A stretch of 64,000 nucleotides of DNA, from positions 16,400 to 80,399 of the forward strand of contig JBCDGZ010000012.1 of NCBI GenBank assembly GCA_038750655.1, given 5' to 3'. Source of the stretch: JBCDGZ01 sp038750655 (GTDB lineage: Bacteria > Bacteroidota > Bacteroidia > Chitinophagales > Saprospiraceae). Below, one piece after another: positions 19,022-27,336 of this stretch. The position numbers and the translations under genes were made by a program. Under the pieces are notes generated by a model that saw nothing but the letters and a program-made list of their open reading frames with translations, was not told the DNA's origin and made no database searches. How positions within the stretch are numbered: the first letter of the stretch is position 1; each line of letters begins with the position of its first letter.

Positions 19022-19711
19022 ATGCAAATCAAAACATCCAATGCCATTAAGTTCTACGCCGGAACCCCTCAATACAAAGATTACTTCAATACCAGCAGCA
19101 ACAAAGCCGTCGGGGCATCCCTACTTTTTCTGGTCAACGGCGACGATGTTTACCTAATCGCTTACGATTTACCGCTGCACCAATCGGCCCAAGCCACTGT
19201 CTCTGCGCGTCGGCTTTCCCTGGAGCGGAACTTACCCGAGAACCAAATCAACAGCTACGCTTTTCTAGCTGGAGGGCAGCATTATGTAGCGGACATTAGC
19301 GATTCGGAAGCCCCAACCTTGGACCTGCTAGACAATCCTCCTCCTGGTGAAGAAGTACTTTCTAATAATACCGGGGACATCAACATCCATTACTCGGGGG
19401 ACTTCCTCTTCGAAGTTGACGGCGTACTCCAACAGCCCATTCCTGATGTGGCCGTCAAGCACAACGTCTTACTCCTCCAAAGCCCACAGCGCCTCTTTTT
19501 GCTGACTACCGTTGTCAACCGAGGAGAGATTGTCATCGACCGACTGGACATTGCCCGGTCAGTCCCGCAGACTCTGAACTTTGTACAATCCTTCTCCCCA
19601 AATGTGGATCACAGCTACCAGTTGATTCACGGGGGCTACAGCTACAGCATCGACCTCAGTGATCCTGACGAACCAGTAGTGAATCGTTCGAAAATTATCA
19701 TACAAATATGA
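19022..19711 (+). CDS. Hypothetical protein, beta-rich, cytoplasmic
   Basis: 229 residues from ATG 19022 (MQIKTSNAIKFYAGTPQYKD). A longer frame from TTG 18965 lacks a plausible ribosome site. No signal peptide, membrane helix or cysteine cluster is visible. Two similar halves seem present: LVNGDDVYLIAYDLPL with INSYAFLAGGQHYVADISD, and FLFEVDGVLQQPIPDVAVKH with HSYQLIHGGYSYSIDLSD. The repeated GG-HY-(V/I)D(I/L)SD motif suggests an internal duplication. I do not recognise the family. It precedes two glycine-zipper genes on the same strand, after about 190 bp. Confidence 0.75.
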   Translation: MQIKTSNAIKFYAGTPQYKDYFNTSSNKAVGASLLFLVNGDDVYLIAYDLPLHQSAQATVSARRLSLERNLPENQINSYAFLAGGQHYVADISDSEAPTLDLLDNPPPGEEVLSNNTGDINIHYSGDFLFEVDGVLQQPIPDVAVKHNVLLLQSPQRLFLLTTVVNRGEIVIDRLDIARSVPQTLNFVQSFSPNVDHSYQLIHGGYSYSIDLSDPDEPVVNRSKIIIQI

Positions 19712-19903
19712 TGACCTCTAGATAACTCATGGCCTAAAGCCCTAGCTTTTATTCAAAGTTAAAGACCCAATCAAAATCTTCGTAGTGGTGGCTTCCCATT
19801 GAGCTAACTACAGGAAGCCATCCCTACCAGGATTGAACAACCAAAGTTGAATTGTAAACTATTGGCACTACAGTGCTATGTATTTAATCACCTCAATACT
19901 ATC

Positions 19904-20548
19904 ATGATGAATCCATCAACGACCATTCCTCAAGGGCCACAAGTGGCAGGCCTGAAATTCTTCGACTTCGATCCGTCGAGAGTTCCAAACAGCCCGATTG
20001 ACAGCGGCGCACAGATGCTCGCGCTCTCTTCCGGAGAGTTCCACGGTATGATCATGCAGCGATTTAAGCAAGCGTATCTGGAAGCGGGGAAAGACCGCCG
20101 TCGCTTCACCACCGAGCAAATCGGTTGCCTACGCGACTACGGCTTGATCAACAAGCAGGAGCAGCAAACCCTGTCCAGAGTCTTCCAACTGGCGATCGCC
20201 GTCGACCAATCCAGAGGCGAAGGCCACGAGCTGATCCAAGAGCTGCGCACGATCTACGAGGTCGCCCTGGCCGAAGGCGCTAGCGACATGACCATTGCCA
20301 TCATTGGCATTACCCTCAACAGTGCTGGGAACTCCATGCAATGGTACAAAGACCATCCGAACACCGAGACCGCTCACTCTGATGCAGGACCGGCTGAAAG
20401 CGATGCCGAAGGTGGTATCTGGGGCGCAGCAGCTGGCGCTGGTGCTGGATTGGCTGCGGCCGGAGTTGGGGCCTTGGCGGGCGGTCTGCTCGGCGGTATT
20501 TACGGCGCTGCTGGCGCTTCACTGGCCTACGCTTTAGACCAGTTATAA
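19904..20548 (+). CDS. Glycine-zipper protein, first of a paralogous pair
   Basis: 214 residues from ATG 19904 (MMNPSTTIPQGPQ); the frame extends upstream only through non-ATG starts. The middle is helical and begins LSSGEFHGMIMQRFKQAY. The C-terminal 40 residues are a glycine-zipper hairpin: GIWGAAAGAGAGLAAAGVGA then LAGGLLGGIYGAAGASLAYA. The next gene (20579) has the same plan. Glycine zippers of this kind insert in membranes in bacteriocins, toxins and some envelope proteins. There is no signal peptide. A secreted or contact-delivered membrane-active protein, or an inner-membrane scaffold, would fit; the sequence does not decide. Confidence 0.78.
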   Translation: MMNPSTTIPQGPQVAGLKFFDFDPSRVPNSPIDSGAQMLALSSGEFHGMIMQRFKQAYLEAGKDRRRFTTEQIGCLRDYGLINKQEQQTLSRVFQLAIAVDQSRGEGHELIQELRTIYEVALAEGASDMTIAIIGITLNSAGNSMQWYKDHPNTETAHSDAGPAESDAEGGIWGAAAGAGAGLAAAGVGALAGGLLGGIYGAAGASLAYALDQL

Positions 20549-20578
20549 TCATTAATTAATCCTCAAAATGCAAAGAAA

Positions 20579-21244
20579 ATGGAAAATGTAACGTTAAAAA
20601 CCAATGGCACCGGCACAACAACGCCTGCCTCTCAATTACCTACTGACCCTAATGCTCCGATTCCCAACTGGCCACTGCCCTGGATCATCCCCGGCTTCCC
20701 CACCCGCCAATTGGCAATGAACGCCGGCGAGCTACACGGAATGATTTATCGCTCTGTCCTAAAGCAAGCTACCGATCCTGCAAATAATGACCGCACCATT
20801 GCCGTAGGAGCTATCCAACAGCTTTTGGAGCAGGGATTGATTACCAGCAGCGAAGTGGATTACCTCAATCAGGTGACCGAGCTGGGCAAGATCATCGACA
20901 GCTATGATGCTCAGCAGCCGGAGGCGGCCAGGGAAGCTGCCCAGGGCATTCGCAAGCTCTACGAAAAGATGTTGGACGAAGGATGTACGCCAACATCCGT
21001 AACCCTGGTCGGTTTGGCCAATAATAGTGCTCAGGGTTCGGTAGACTTTTACCTCTCCGGCAATACCACGCAGACCGGATTTTTTGGCTCTGATTGGTCG
21101 GGTGCCCAAGGCGGTGCGATGGCCGGTGGTATGGTTGGCTTTGGCGTCGGTGGTGTCAAAGGAGGAGCAGTTGGTGCTGGCATCGGCGCGGTAGCTGGTG
21201 GTGGAATACAGTCTTTTGCTTGGTGGATGGATAACCAGTCCTAG
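20579..21244 (+). CDS. Glycine-zipper protein, second of a paralogous pair
   Basis: 221 residues, start ATG 20579, 30 bp after the first paralogue. Shared features are MNAGELHGMIYRSVLKQA (against LSSGEFHGMIMQRFKQAY), the phrase IRKLYEKMLDEGCTPTSVTL (against LRTIYEVALAEGASDMTIAI), and a C-terminal glycine zipper, GGAMAGGMVGFGVGGVKGGA followed by VGAGIGAVAGGGIQ. The zipper spans about residues 174-212. The pair looks like a tandem duplication that has diverged substantially, as in two-component pore formers, but function is inference only. A strong terminator follows at 21277. Confidence 0.78.
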   Translation: MENVTLKTNGTGTTTPASQLPTDPNAPIPNWPLPWIIPGFPTRQLAMNAGELHGMIYRSVLKQATDPANNDRTIAVGAIQQLLEQGLITSSEVDYLNQVTELGKIIDSYDAQQPEAAREAAQGIRKLYEKMLDEGCTPTSVTLVGLANNSAQGSVDFYLSGNTTQTGFFGSDWSGAQGGAMAGGMVGFGVGGVKGGAVGAGIGAVAGGGIQSFAWWMDNQS

Positions 21245-21276
21245 AACGAATTGCGATACTATACTTATTCTCTTTG

Positions 21277-21330
21277 GAGAGGAAACGCAGATTGTTAAGT
21301 CAACAATTTTGCCTTTCCTCTCTTTTAATT
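21277..21330 (+). terminator. Intrinsic terminator after the glycine-zipper pair
   Basis: Arms GAGAGGAAA (21277-21285) and TTTCCTCTC (21314-21322) pair, extended inward by GCA/TGC and TTGTT/AACAA with small internal mismatches, loop AAGTC, then TTTTAATTTTT. Confidence 0.75.
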
Positions 21331-21417
21331 TTTAGGGAATCGTTGAAAAAAATAACTATTTTCAGCCCCTGTAAGCAATCAAAAAATTGACCACGGCTAT
21401 TTTCAAAAATCACCACC

Positions 21418-22764
21418 ATGAAAAAACTCGCACTCCTATTCACCGCCTTCGTCTTGTTTTGTAGCCACGATATGTTTCTCAAAACACAGGGCTACTTCTT
21501 ATCTCCCAACATCGCCGCCTCTATTCACCTCTTCAATGGCACTTTTGATCTCAGTGAAAATATCATCACTCGGGATCGAATGATCGATGTGAGCCTAGTG
21601 GGTAATGGGAGCCGCAGCAAGGTGGATACTAGTAAATGGACCGATATTGAAAATACGACTGTGCTGAGCTTTAAGACCGGAGCGGCGGGCACCTGGGTGG
21701 CCGGCGTCTCTACCCGCCCGCGAAATATTGAGCTGACAGCGAAGAAATTCAACGATTATCTTCACCACGATGGTGTTCTAGATATGTTGAAATGGCGTAG
21801 AGAAAATAACGCGCTAGATAAGGATGCGGTAGAAAAATATTCCAAGCACGTCAAAACCATCTTTCAGGTAGGGGAGAAAAAAACGAACGACTGGCAAGTC
21901 GTACTGGATTACCCCATCGAATTTGTTCCCCTCAGCAATCCCTACGAGGCCAAGCCTGGCGATAAGCTCCAATTCAAACTGCTCCGCGACGGCGCTCCAC
22001 TGCCCAACCACCTCGTCTATGTCGGCTCCCGCAGCAAAGGGGACGGTCACGATCATCAACATAATCACGGCAAGGAGGGGCACAGCCACGATCATAGTAA
22101 AGAAGGCCACCAGCACGACCACAACAAGGAAGGCCATAGCCACGATCACGGTAAAGAAGGCCACCAGCACGACCACAATAAGGAAGGCCATAGCCACGAT
22201 CATAGCAAAGAAGGCCACCAGCACGACCACAATAAGGAAGGCCATAGCCACGATCATAGTAAAGAAGGCCATAGCCACGACCACAACAAGGAGGGGCACA
22301 GCCACGATCACGGTAAAGAAGGCCATAGCCACGACCACAACAAGGAGGGGCACAGCCACGATCATAATAAAGAAGGCCACAACCACGATCAAGAGAAGGA
22401 AGGCCACCAGCACGGCGGCACTCAGCTCCGCACCAATGCCGATGGCATCGTCACGATGAAAGTAAGCAATCCCGGCGAGTGGTACCTCCGGACCATTCAT
22501 ATGGCCCTTTCCGAAGAGCCCGGCCTCACTCACGAGTCCAACTGGGCCACCCTGACTTTTGAATGCGCCGAGGGCCACAGCCACGACCACGCCAGTGCGC
22601 ATAGCCACGATCACGGAGACGGCCACCACCATCACGGCGATGGCCATGACCACGACCATTCGCACGACGACGAAGGCAATGGCCCTCCTCAGTTTCTCTT
22701 TTGGATGGCTGGAATTGCTGTGCTAGGGGGGGTATTGGCCTACTTACGACAATCAAAGAGCTAG
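21418..22764 (+). CDS. DUF4198-like periplasmic protein with histidine-rich repeats and a C-terminal membrane anchor
   Basis: 448 residues. An N-terminal signal (MKKLALLFTAFVLFCSHDMF) leads into HDMFLKTQGYFLSPNIAASI, typical of DUF4198 proteins, whose relatives are linked to nickel or cobalt uptake. The domain reaches PLPNHLVYVGSR (near 200). There it is interrupted by an insertion of twelve nine-residue repeats of the form KEGHSHDHN (residues 219-326), then resumes (TNADGIVTMKVSNPGEWYLR, IHMALSEE) and ends with a second His-rich stretch and a membrane helix (FLFWMAGIAVLGGVLAYL). The His clusters would bind Zn, Ni, Co or Cu in the periplasm. Metal buffering or delivery to an importer is inferred; no transporter gene is adjacent. 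Confidence 0.85.
   Translation: MKKLALLFTAFVLFCSHDMFLKTQGYFLSPNIAASIHLFNGTFDLSENIITRDRMIDVSLVGNGSRSKVDTSKWTDIENTTVLSFKTGAAGTWVAGVSTRPRNIELTAKKFNDYLHHDGVLDMLKWRRENNALDKDAVEKYSKHVKTIFQVGEKKTNDWQVVLDYPIEFVPLSNPYEAKPGDKLQFKLLRDGAPLPNHLVYVGSRSKGDGHDHQHNHGKEGHSHDHSKEGHQHDHNKEGHSHDHGKEGHQHDHNKEGHSHDHSKEGHQHDHNKEGHSHDHSKEGHSHDHNKEGHSHDHGKEGHSHDHNKEGHSHDHNKEGHNHDQEKEGHQHGGTQLRTNADGIVTMKVSNPGEWYLRTIHMALSEEPGLTHESNWATLTFECAEGHSHDHASAHSHDHGDGHHHHGDGHDHDHSHDDEGNGPPQFLFWMAGIAVLGGVLAYLRQSKS
22072..22395 (+). repeat. Twelve 27-bp tandem repeats encoding KEGHxHDHx
   Basis: In-frame 27-bp units from 22072, with position 5 being S, Q or N and position 9 being S, N, G or E. Q and S units alternate for the first six, then S units dominate, suggesting stepwise expansion. 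A thirteenth, partial unit (KEGHQHGG) follows. Confidence 0.9.
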
Positions 22765-22817
22765 GCTCAAGCATCCTTTTTGGCTAGGTTTCTCGTACAG
22801 GGTAGAAAATAGAACCT

Positions 22818-23411
22818 ATGCCAACTCATTATTATACTATTCTCCCTCTGATCATCTTGCTGACCAGCTCACTGATGGCGCCAGCAGATATTGCCGTCAA
22901 TCGGCCCGTCCAATTTCAAGAACCCGCCGATCTTAAGGAGAAGCGGGTAATCGTAATGCTCAATGACAAAAAGAAGCGACAACGCTCAACCTTGCGGGGG
23001 AACATCCTCCGATTGACCAAGGACAGCATTTACCTGATTCATTATTCGTCCAGTAAAAAATTAATGGAACAGGGGCACGAAGAGCCATTGGCCATCCCTT
23101 TCTCCCGCGTCAAAAAGGTCAAGCTCCACAATTACCGAGGCAAGGAGCGCAAGCGTAGACACTTGACGACTTTTGCTTCCATTCTTACCCTGATTTGCTT
23201 TGTTGCGCTTTTGGTGGGGGGCAGGAGACAAAATAACAGGCCGGATGATTATCAGTCTAGTGCTTTTTGGGTTGGTGTGTATGGGGTGATCATTTTTGGT
23301 ATCATGGCCATTATTAATTTATTCGGTTGGTTGCGAAACATCAAGACGATTCCTGTCGATGATACCCTTACAACTGCACAGTTTCTAATCATGCAAAGCT
23401 ATGTTTTATAA
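22818..23411 (+). CDS. Membrane protein of unknown function
   Basis: 197 residues. An N-terminal hydrophobic stretch (YTILPLIILLTSSLMAPADI) is followed by a charged region, KRVIVMLNDKKKRQRSTLRG and NILRLTKDSIYLIHY, in which a short SH3/Sm-like beta-barrel could be present. Two membrane helices come next (FASILTLICFVALLVGG and FWVGVYGVIIFGIMAIINLF). The basic block RGKERKRRH before the first helix suggests cytoplasmic orientation there. It follows the DUF4198-like gene by about 50 bp and may be co-transcribed. I do not recognise the family. Confidence 0.75.
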   Translation: MPTHYYTILPLIILLTSSLMAPADIAVNRPVQFQEPADLKEKRVIVMLNDKKKRQRSTLRGNILRLTKDSIYLIHYSSSKKLMEQGHEEPLAIPFSRVKKVKLHNYRGKERKRRHLTTFASILTLICFVALLVGGRRQNNRPDDYQSSAFWVGVYGVIIFGIMAIINLFGWLRNIKTIPVDDTLTTAQFLIMQSYVL

Positions 23412-23507
23412 AAGGCGAGTGGATTGATCAAGCTTGGTTTATTGGGGATTCAAAGGTGGTTTTATTATCTTCGTTTTACTTAACAAAGCTATCAAAAAGA
23501 AAACCAC

Positions 23508-24455
23508 ATGCCCATTCCTTCTAACCCTAATGCAAACACAACAACCGAAGAATTCAACCGAGCGCTCGTTAGAGATGGCCTGCAATTGCTAAAGGCTAAA
23601 AAACGCTATCGACAGAACAATATCATCGCGAAGATCAAAACCCTAGGCTTAGTTATTTCTGCCTCCACTTTGAGTAATATCATAAACGGGAAATCGGTGG
23701 CGGAAGAAACCATCGAGGAGACGGCGGAGAAGATCATGGAGATCATCAAGCAGGAACTGGGGATGGTTTTGGAAAAGGAAGCCTTTATCTTCGATGAGAC
23801 GGACAGCGGTTGGGAGGCCAGCATTGTCCCCGAACTCTTCGAAGACCATCCTGGGCTGATCTTGAAGCCTGGTTTTTCCTTCACTGCCGAAGGACGCTAC
23901 GAACCCAACAAAAAGGTGGAGCTTTTTTCGATGGCCGAAACGGAGGTCATAGAATTTGGACTGACCATGAGAACCTACGCCTCGCATTTTATTTCTAAAA
24001 GCGACCAAGCCTTCCGAACGCCTATTACTCAATTGCTGGCTAAAGGTGTTCACATCAGATGTTACCTCCTAGACCCCGAATGTAACGAAGCCAGCATGTA
24101 CTTTGATGATCGCGCTAAAGTGCTGAAAGCGGAGCAAAGAGGCATCAGCGTGATCCGCAACAGCCTGGAAACTTTGGCCTCCGTCAGTGAAGAATTTCGG
24201 ACGGAGGGCTACCCAGGGCATTTTGAAGTTTATACTTACCGACATATTCCTTACAACCATTTCATGTCCATTGACGCGAGCGAGCCGACGGCGAAGATGC
24301 TTGTCTCACATTACGTATACGGGAAGCCGCGCGGTAAATGTCCGGTTATGGAGTTTACCCAGGAGCACAGTCCGCAGCTGTATCGGCTCTATCTGGATTC
24401 TCTAAAATCACTCACCAAAGGCGCTAAGTTACGCAGCTCTAGCGGCCCCTTATAA
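23508..24455 (+). CDS. HTH regulator with a DUF5919/PLD-like sensor domain
   Basis: 315 residues. The N-terminus (MPIPSNPNANTTTEEFNRAL) leads to an HTH of Xre type near residues 35-75 (GLVISASTLSNIINGKSVAE). The C-terminal part includes EVIEFGLTMRTYASHFI, then LLAKGVHIRCYLLDPECN, RNSLETLASVSEEF and FEVYTYRHIPYNHFMSID. The order of 'mutterance of failure to localise', 'GV-vR-yLLDP' and 'y-Y-h-P' resembles the inactive PLD-like domain found behind HTHs (DUF5919-type). No HKD catalytic motif is seen, so a ligand-sensing role is likely. Targets are unknown; no partner gene overlaps it. Confidence 0.68.
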   Translation: MPIPSNPNANTTTEEFNRALVRDGLQLLKAKKRYRQNNIIAKIKTLGLVISASTLSNIINGKSVAEETIEETAEKIMEIIKQELGMVLEKEAFIFDETDSGWEASIVPELFEDHPGLILKPGFSFTAEGRYEPNKKVELFSMAETEVIEFGLTMRTYASHFISKSDQAFRTPITQLLAKGVHIRCYLLDPECNEASMYFDDRAKVLKAEQRGISVIRNSLETLASVSEEFRTEGYPGHFEVYTYRHIPYNHFMSIDASEPTAKMLVSHYVYGKPRGKCPVMEFTQEHSPQLYRLYLDSLKSLTKGAKLRSSSGPL

Positions 24456-24821
24456 TCGCACTTTTTTCCTACTAAAATTTAGATGGAGCGCCTAAAATTT
24501 AGGTAAATTTAGTTAAACCAGACTAAAAAAAAATCACCCTACACCACCCCTCAGTTGCCTGTACTTTTGTCCTGTATCAACTGATAAAACGCTTGAATTT
24601 ACAGGACCAAAAATTTTAAACTCTGCATCACTGCGATTAATTCTGCCCGGCATGGAGCGCCCCCTTTAGTATCCGCTCTTCGTCCTGCCCAGAATTGAGA
24701 AGACCATCGTCGTGAAATTATTCTCTACAGAATTGCCCCTTGTAGAGCCTGAATGGCTGTGTCCTGGAATGCTTGCCGAAGCAGTTCGATCGCATCATTC
24801 ATTAATCAAAATTTTTAAAGT
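24456..24821 (+). other. Intergenic region with near-palindromic repeats
   Basis: No gene is visible in these 366 bp. The 11-mer CTAAAATTTAG, nearly its own reverse complement, occurs at 24472-24482 and 24492-24502 (20 bp apart), followed by TAAATTTAG at about 24505. Evenly spaced copies suggest an operator, perhaps for autoregulation by the HTH regulator that ends 17 bp upstream or for the small gene at 24822. Confidence 0.4.
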
Positions 24822-25199
24822 ATGAAAAACTTATTGAAAAAATGCAAGCTGGTGAAATGGGCAAAAGTAATTCTCCTCACGCTGTTGACCAGCGCCTTTA
24901 CTCCGTCCAACGAGCCTACGGCCCCGCTGAGTAACCCCTGCGATGCACCGGTGAACATCGTCAAAACGATCCACACCGAAAGCACCATCGCCTTCACCTG
25001 GGGCAGCTCGGGTGACGAGCACAGTTACGAGGTCCGGTACGTCAGGATCGAAGATGGCTTCACCAGCTCCTTGGTGACGGGCACCAACTTCGTGTCTTTC
25101 ACTGGCCTACCCGCCGGCACCTACAAATTCTACTTTTCGACCATCTGTGGATTTGGGACTTCGAAAGAGATAGTGATTGATGATTTGATGATGGGCTAA
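24822..25199 (+). CDS. Small secreted Fn3-like protein
   Basis: 125 residues. A basic N-terminus and hydrophobic core (KWAKVILLTLLTSAFTPSNE) form a plausible signal peptide. The rest is one fibronectin type III-like domain: CDAPVNIVKTIHTESTIAFT, WGSSGDEHSYEVRYV, and FVSFTGLPAGTYKFYFSTIC. Two cysteines (CDAP and TICG) could form a disulphide. No T9SS tail is present. It ends just before an intrinsic terminator and is convergent with the gene at 25216-26640. Function unknown. Confidence 0.75.
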   Translation: MKNLLKKCKLVKWAKVILLTLLTSAFTPSNEPTAPLSNPCDAPVNIVKTIHTESTIAFTWGSSGDEHSYEVRYVRIEDGFTSSLVTGTNFVSFTGLPAGTYKFYFSTICGFGTSKEIVIDDLMMG

Positions 25200-25206
25200 G
25201 TCCACG

Positions 25207-25240
25207 GGCCATCCGCTACTGGCGGGTGGCCTTTTTTCTT
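25207..25240 (+). terminator. Intrinsic terminator after the Fn3-like gene
   Basis: Arms GGCCATCCGC and GCGGGTGGCC (one G-U pair), loop TACTG, then CTTTTTTCTT. It overlaps the stop of the convergent gene. Confidence 0.8.
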
Positions 25241-26640
25241 TGGGCTTTCTCTAGCAGCCATTGACTAAAGTACAGCCTTTCGGTATGGAGGATTCGCTTC
25301 GCTAAATTTTGCTTAGGGATTCGGTTTTGGTTCAAGGCCCTGGTTAGTTTGATAAAATTCTCGGTCGCCTCAACCGTTTCCTTTTTTAGTTTTCTGTTGC
25401 GTTTAAGGTAGCCGAGAAAAGATAGGCAGAAGTTACTAATCGTATTCTCGTCCCAACCCAATTCATAGTAAGCAATCAGGGTCAAGGATTTGGCTCGGAT
25501 GGCGTGAAAGGCATCCAGAAATTTCAGCTTGAGCGTTAGGGGGAGCACTTGATCGAAGTGCTTCATTTCATAGTAGATAATGGCTTTAGAGAGCTGGGTG
25601 GTGCTGTCGCGGAGGTGCTCGGCCAGAAAGCCCTCGTGTTTTTCGATGAAGTCGAAGGCCCAGTGGTAGGCTTTAGCCTTGCAGGCGGCATTGATGATGT
25701 TGTTGAACTGAGTACTGGAAATTAGACCTTTGCGGACAAACAGCCCCTGCTCGACGCCGAAGCGATTCAGCTCGTGGGCTTTCAACCAGGCGGTATTGTT
25801 TTGCTGGCGGATTTGGGTGCTATTAAAATTTTGTAGGTAGCTCAGCAGAATATGCTGCTCTTCGATAGCGATCTCCTTTTTGTGTTTTTTGAGAATGGAT
25901 TCGAGTTCTGTGAAGTGCGTGGATTGACCGGTTTTGATCATCTGGTAGGACTGGTAATAGGCGTGTAGGAGGGGAGGACTTCCTGCGCCGGGCCGGGGTA
26001 TTTGGTGGAGTTCTTCGGGGTTGGGGTCGGCTTGGGTGTAGAGCAACTGCGTACGGGCCACTGCCTCGCAGGCGAGCTTTAAGCGAACGACTTTGTAGAA
26101 GTTGCCCAGTGCGTTGATGGCCTGCCGGATGGCTTTGATCTCTGGGTCAATTTTATTTTGTAGCACTTTATAATAAAAGAGATAGTTGGTGATTAGCCCC
26201 AGGATATGATCGGTGATGCTTTTGCCAGATAGTTGATCGACGACCGTCTTGAGCCGGCTCACATGGCGGGCAAAATCATCGCTCAGTCCTCGCTCCATGA
26301 GGATAGTTGTCCACAGCAGGCGGCTTTCCAGCGATTTGCTGTTGACCTTTTCCAGGATGAGGAACGCCTTGAGGCAGGTATTTAAATCGGATAGGATATT
26401 GAGAAAGTTTTTTCGATTGTTGGTACTGCTGCTGATGGGCTGACCAAAGATTTTTTGGTAGGCGTAGCCGATTTCCAGACGCTTGCGATCTCCGAAGTTG
26501 GGGTAAAATCGCTTCAGGTAACGAAAGGTCTGTAGGGCGCGAGGTTGATTAGCTAGCTGCAACTTCAAGTATTTTTCGAAGTCGGCCAGCTCAGATTTAC
26601 TCAAACTGCGGAGTAGGGATAAAGTTTTTTTGCCGTGCAT
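25216..26640 (-). CDS. Helical-repeat protein of unknown function
   Basis: 474 residues beginning MHGKKTLSLLRSLSKSELAD. Wholly helical, with no signal peptide or membrane segment. The early motif FEKYLKLQLANQPRALQTFR followed by KRLEIGYAYQKIFGQ and NNRKNFLNILSDLNTCLKAF recurs in a family common in Saprospiraceae. The layout parallels the gene at 17363-18856. Probably a cytoplasmic scaffold; function unknown. The upstream 340 bp contain no gene on this strand. Confidence 0.8.
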   Translation of the reverse strand: MHGKKTLSLLRSLSKSELADFEKYLKLQLANQPRALQTFRYLKRFYPNFGDRKRLEIGYAYQKIFGQPISSSTNNRKNFLNILSDLNTCLKAFLILEKVNSKSLESRLLWTTILMERGLSDDFARHVSRLKTVVDQLSGKSITDHILGLITNYLFYYKVLQNKIDPEIKAIRQAINALGNFYKVVRLKLACEAVARTQLLYTQADPNPEELHQIPRPGAGSPPLLHAYYQSYQMIKTGQSTHFTELESILKKHKKEIAIEEQHILLSYLQNFNSTQIRQQNNTAWLKAHELNRFGVEQGLFVRKGLISSTQFNNIINAACKAKAYHWAFDFIEKHEGFLAEHLRDSTTQLSKAIIYYEMKHFDQVLPLTLKLKFLDAFHAIRAKSLTLIAYYELGWDENTISNFCLSFLGYLKRNRKLKKETVEATENFIKLTRALNQNRIPKQNLAKRILHTERLYFSQWLLEKAQRKKATRQ

Positions 26641-26985
26641 AAGCCATAAATTAACAGAATTTGCGGGGGAAAAATAAGAAGAAATACTGAATTCAGTCCC
26701 CTTTACGCACGATCAATTTTTAGCCAAGGATGATTGGATGGATAACGGGGGACTGTGTAGTCAGGGCCTAGGGTCTTGTTTAGAGGGCTTTCTACGGGGG
26801 TTACACAGAAGATTCCCAGTTTACTGAAGCCGCACTTGTTTCACTCCGATGAACAAAAGCAGAGGGGAAGGCGGGGAAATTTTATGTTTTGTCTAACCCT
26901 GGTTTGTGCTTAGTATTGTACGGAGAAATGATTAAAAAGTTTGATGAAATACATAATGTTTGTTTTTTAATTGAAGGCATGACCA
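26641..26985 (+). other. Intergenic region carrying the promoter of the 13-gene operon
   Basis: No coding signal is seen between the divergent genes. The last 100 bp are AT-rich and hold the promoter candidate described at 26888-26918. The rest shows no clear repeat or hairpin. Confidence 0.5.
26888..26918 (+). promoter_or_regulatory. Candidate promoter of the TerY-P operon
   Basis: TTTG at 26888-26891, a 19-bp spacer, then TAGTATTG at 26911-26918. The Bacteroidota consensus is TTTG, 19-21 bp, TAnnTTTG; there is one mismatch in the -7 element. The first ATG follows at 26986. Confidence 0.5.
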
Positions 26986-27309
26986 ATGCAAAGTCTACGA
27001 AAATCTATGCTAGATAAATTCACTTTACTCCTAATAGAAAACTATGAAAATTACCAGAAGCGGCATTTTCCTGATGGTGTGGAATTGAATGCTTTCATCA
27101 CCTATTTGATTGACCACAACATTATTGACCATACGACGATCACCCGCTATACGATCTTGGAGGAGTTTGCTGAGACGATCATCGACTCCAAGCACAAGAC
27201 CGATGCGGTGGCCATCGTAGCCGATAAGTTCAACATCTCGAAACGAACCGTGTGGAGCATCATCAAGGGCCATCAAGGACGCTTTGACGCCAATACAGAA
27301 AATGGATAA
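26986..27309 (+). CDS. Small HTH protein at the head of the TerY-P operon
   Basis: 107 residues from ATG 26986; a start at 27007 (MLDKFTLL) is also possible. Helical throughout. The C-terminal part (KTDAVAIVADKFNISKRTVW then SIIKGHQGRF) is a convincing helix-turn-helix, with ISKRTVWSIIKG as the recognition helix. The N-terminal part contains ENYENYQKRHFPDGVELNAF. Lying 27 bp before the next gene, it is the likely transcriptional regulator of the 13-gene operon, probably autoregulatory. I do not recognise a named family. Confidence 0.75.
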   Translation: MQSLRKSMLDKFTLLLIENYENYQKRHFPDGVELNAFITYLIDHNIIDHTTITRYTILEEFAETIIDSKHKTDAVAIVADKFNISKRTVWSIIKGHQGRFDANTENG

Positions 27310-27336
27310 GCTACCCTCATGAAAAAATAATTTGTA

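Noticed and set aside
22072..22395. Twelve 27-bp repeats, possibly a CRISPR or satellite array
   Set aside because: They lie in frame inside a gene, have no spacers and vary only at coding positions; a protein repeat explains them.
21814..22665. 283-codon open frame on the minus strand, valine/alanine-rich
   Set aside because: Shadow of the His-rich repeats (GTG/GCC codons opposite CAC/GGC), not a membrane protein gene.
24472..24502. CTAAAATTTAG repeats as an attachment site
   Set aside because: No integrase or tRNA lies nearby and copies are only 20 bp apart; an operator is the simpler reading.
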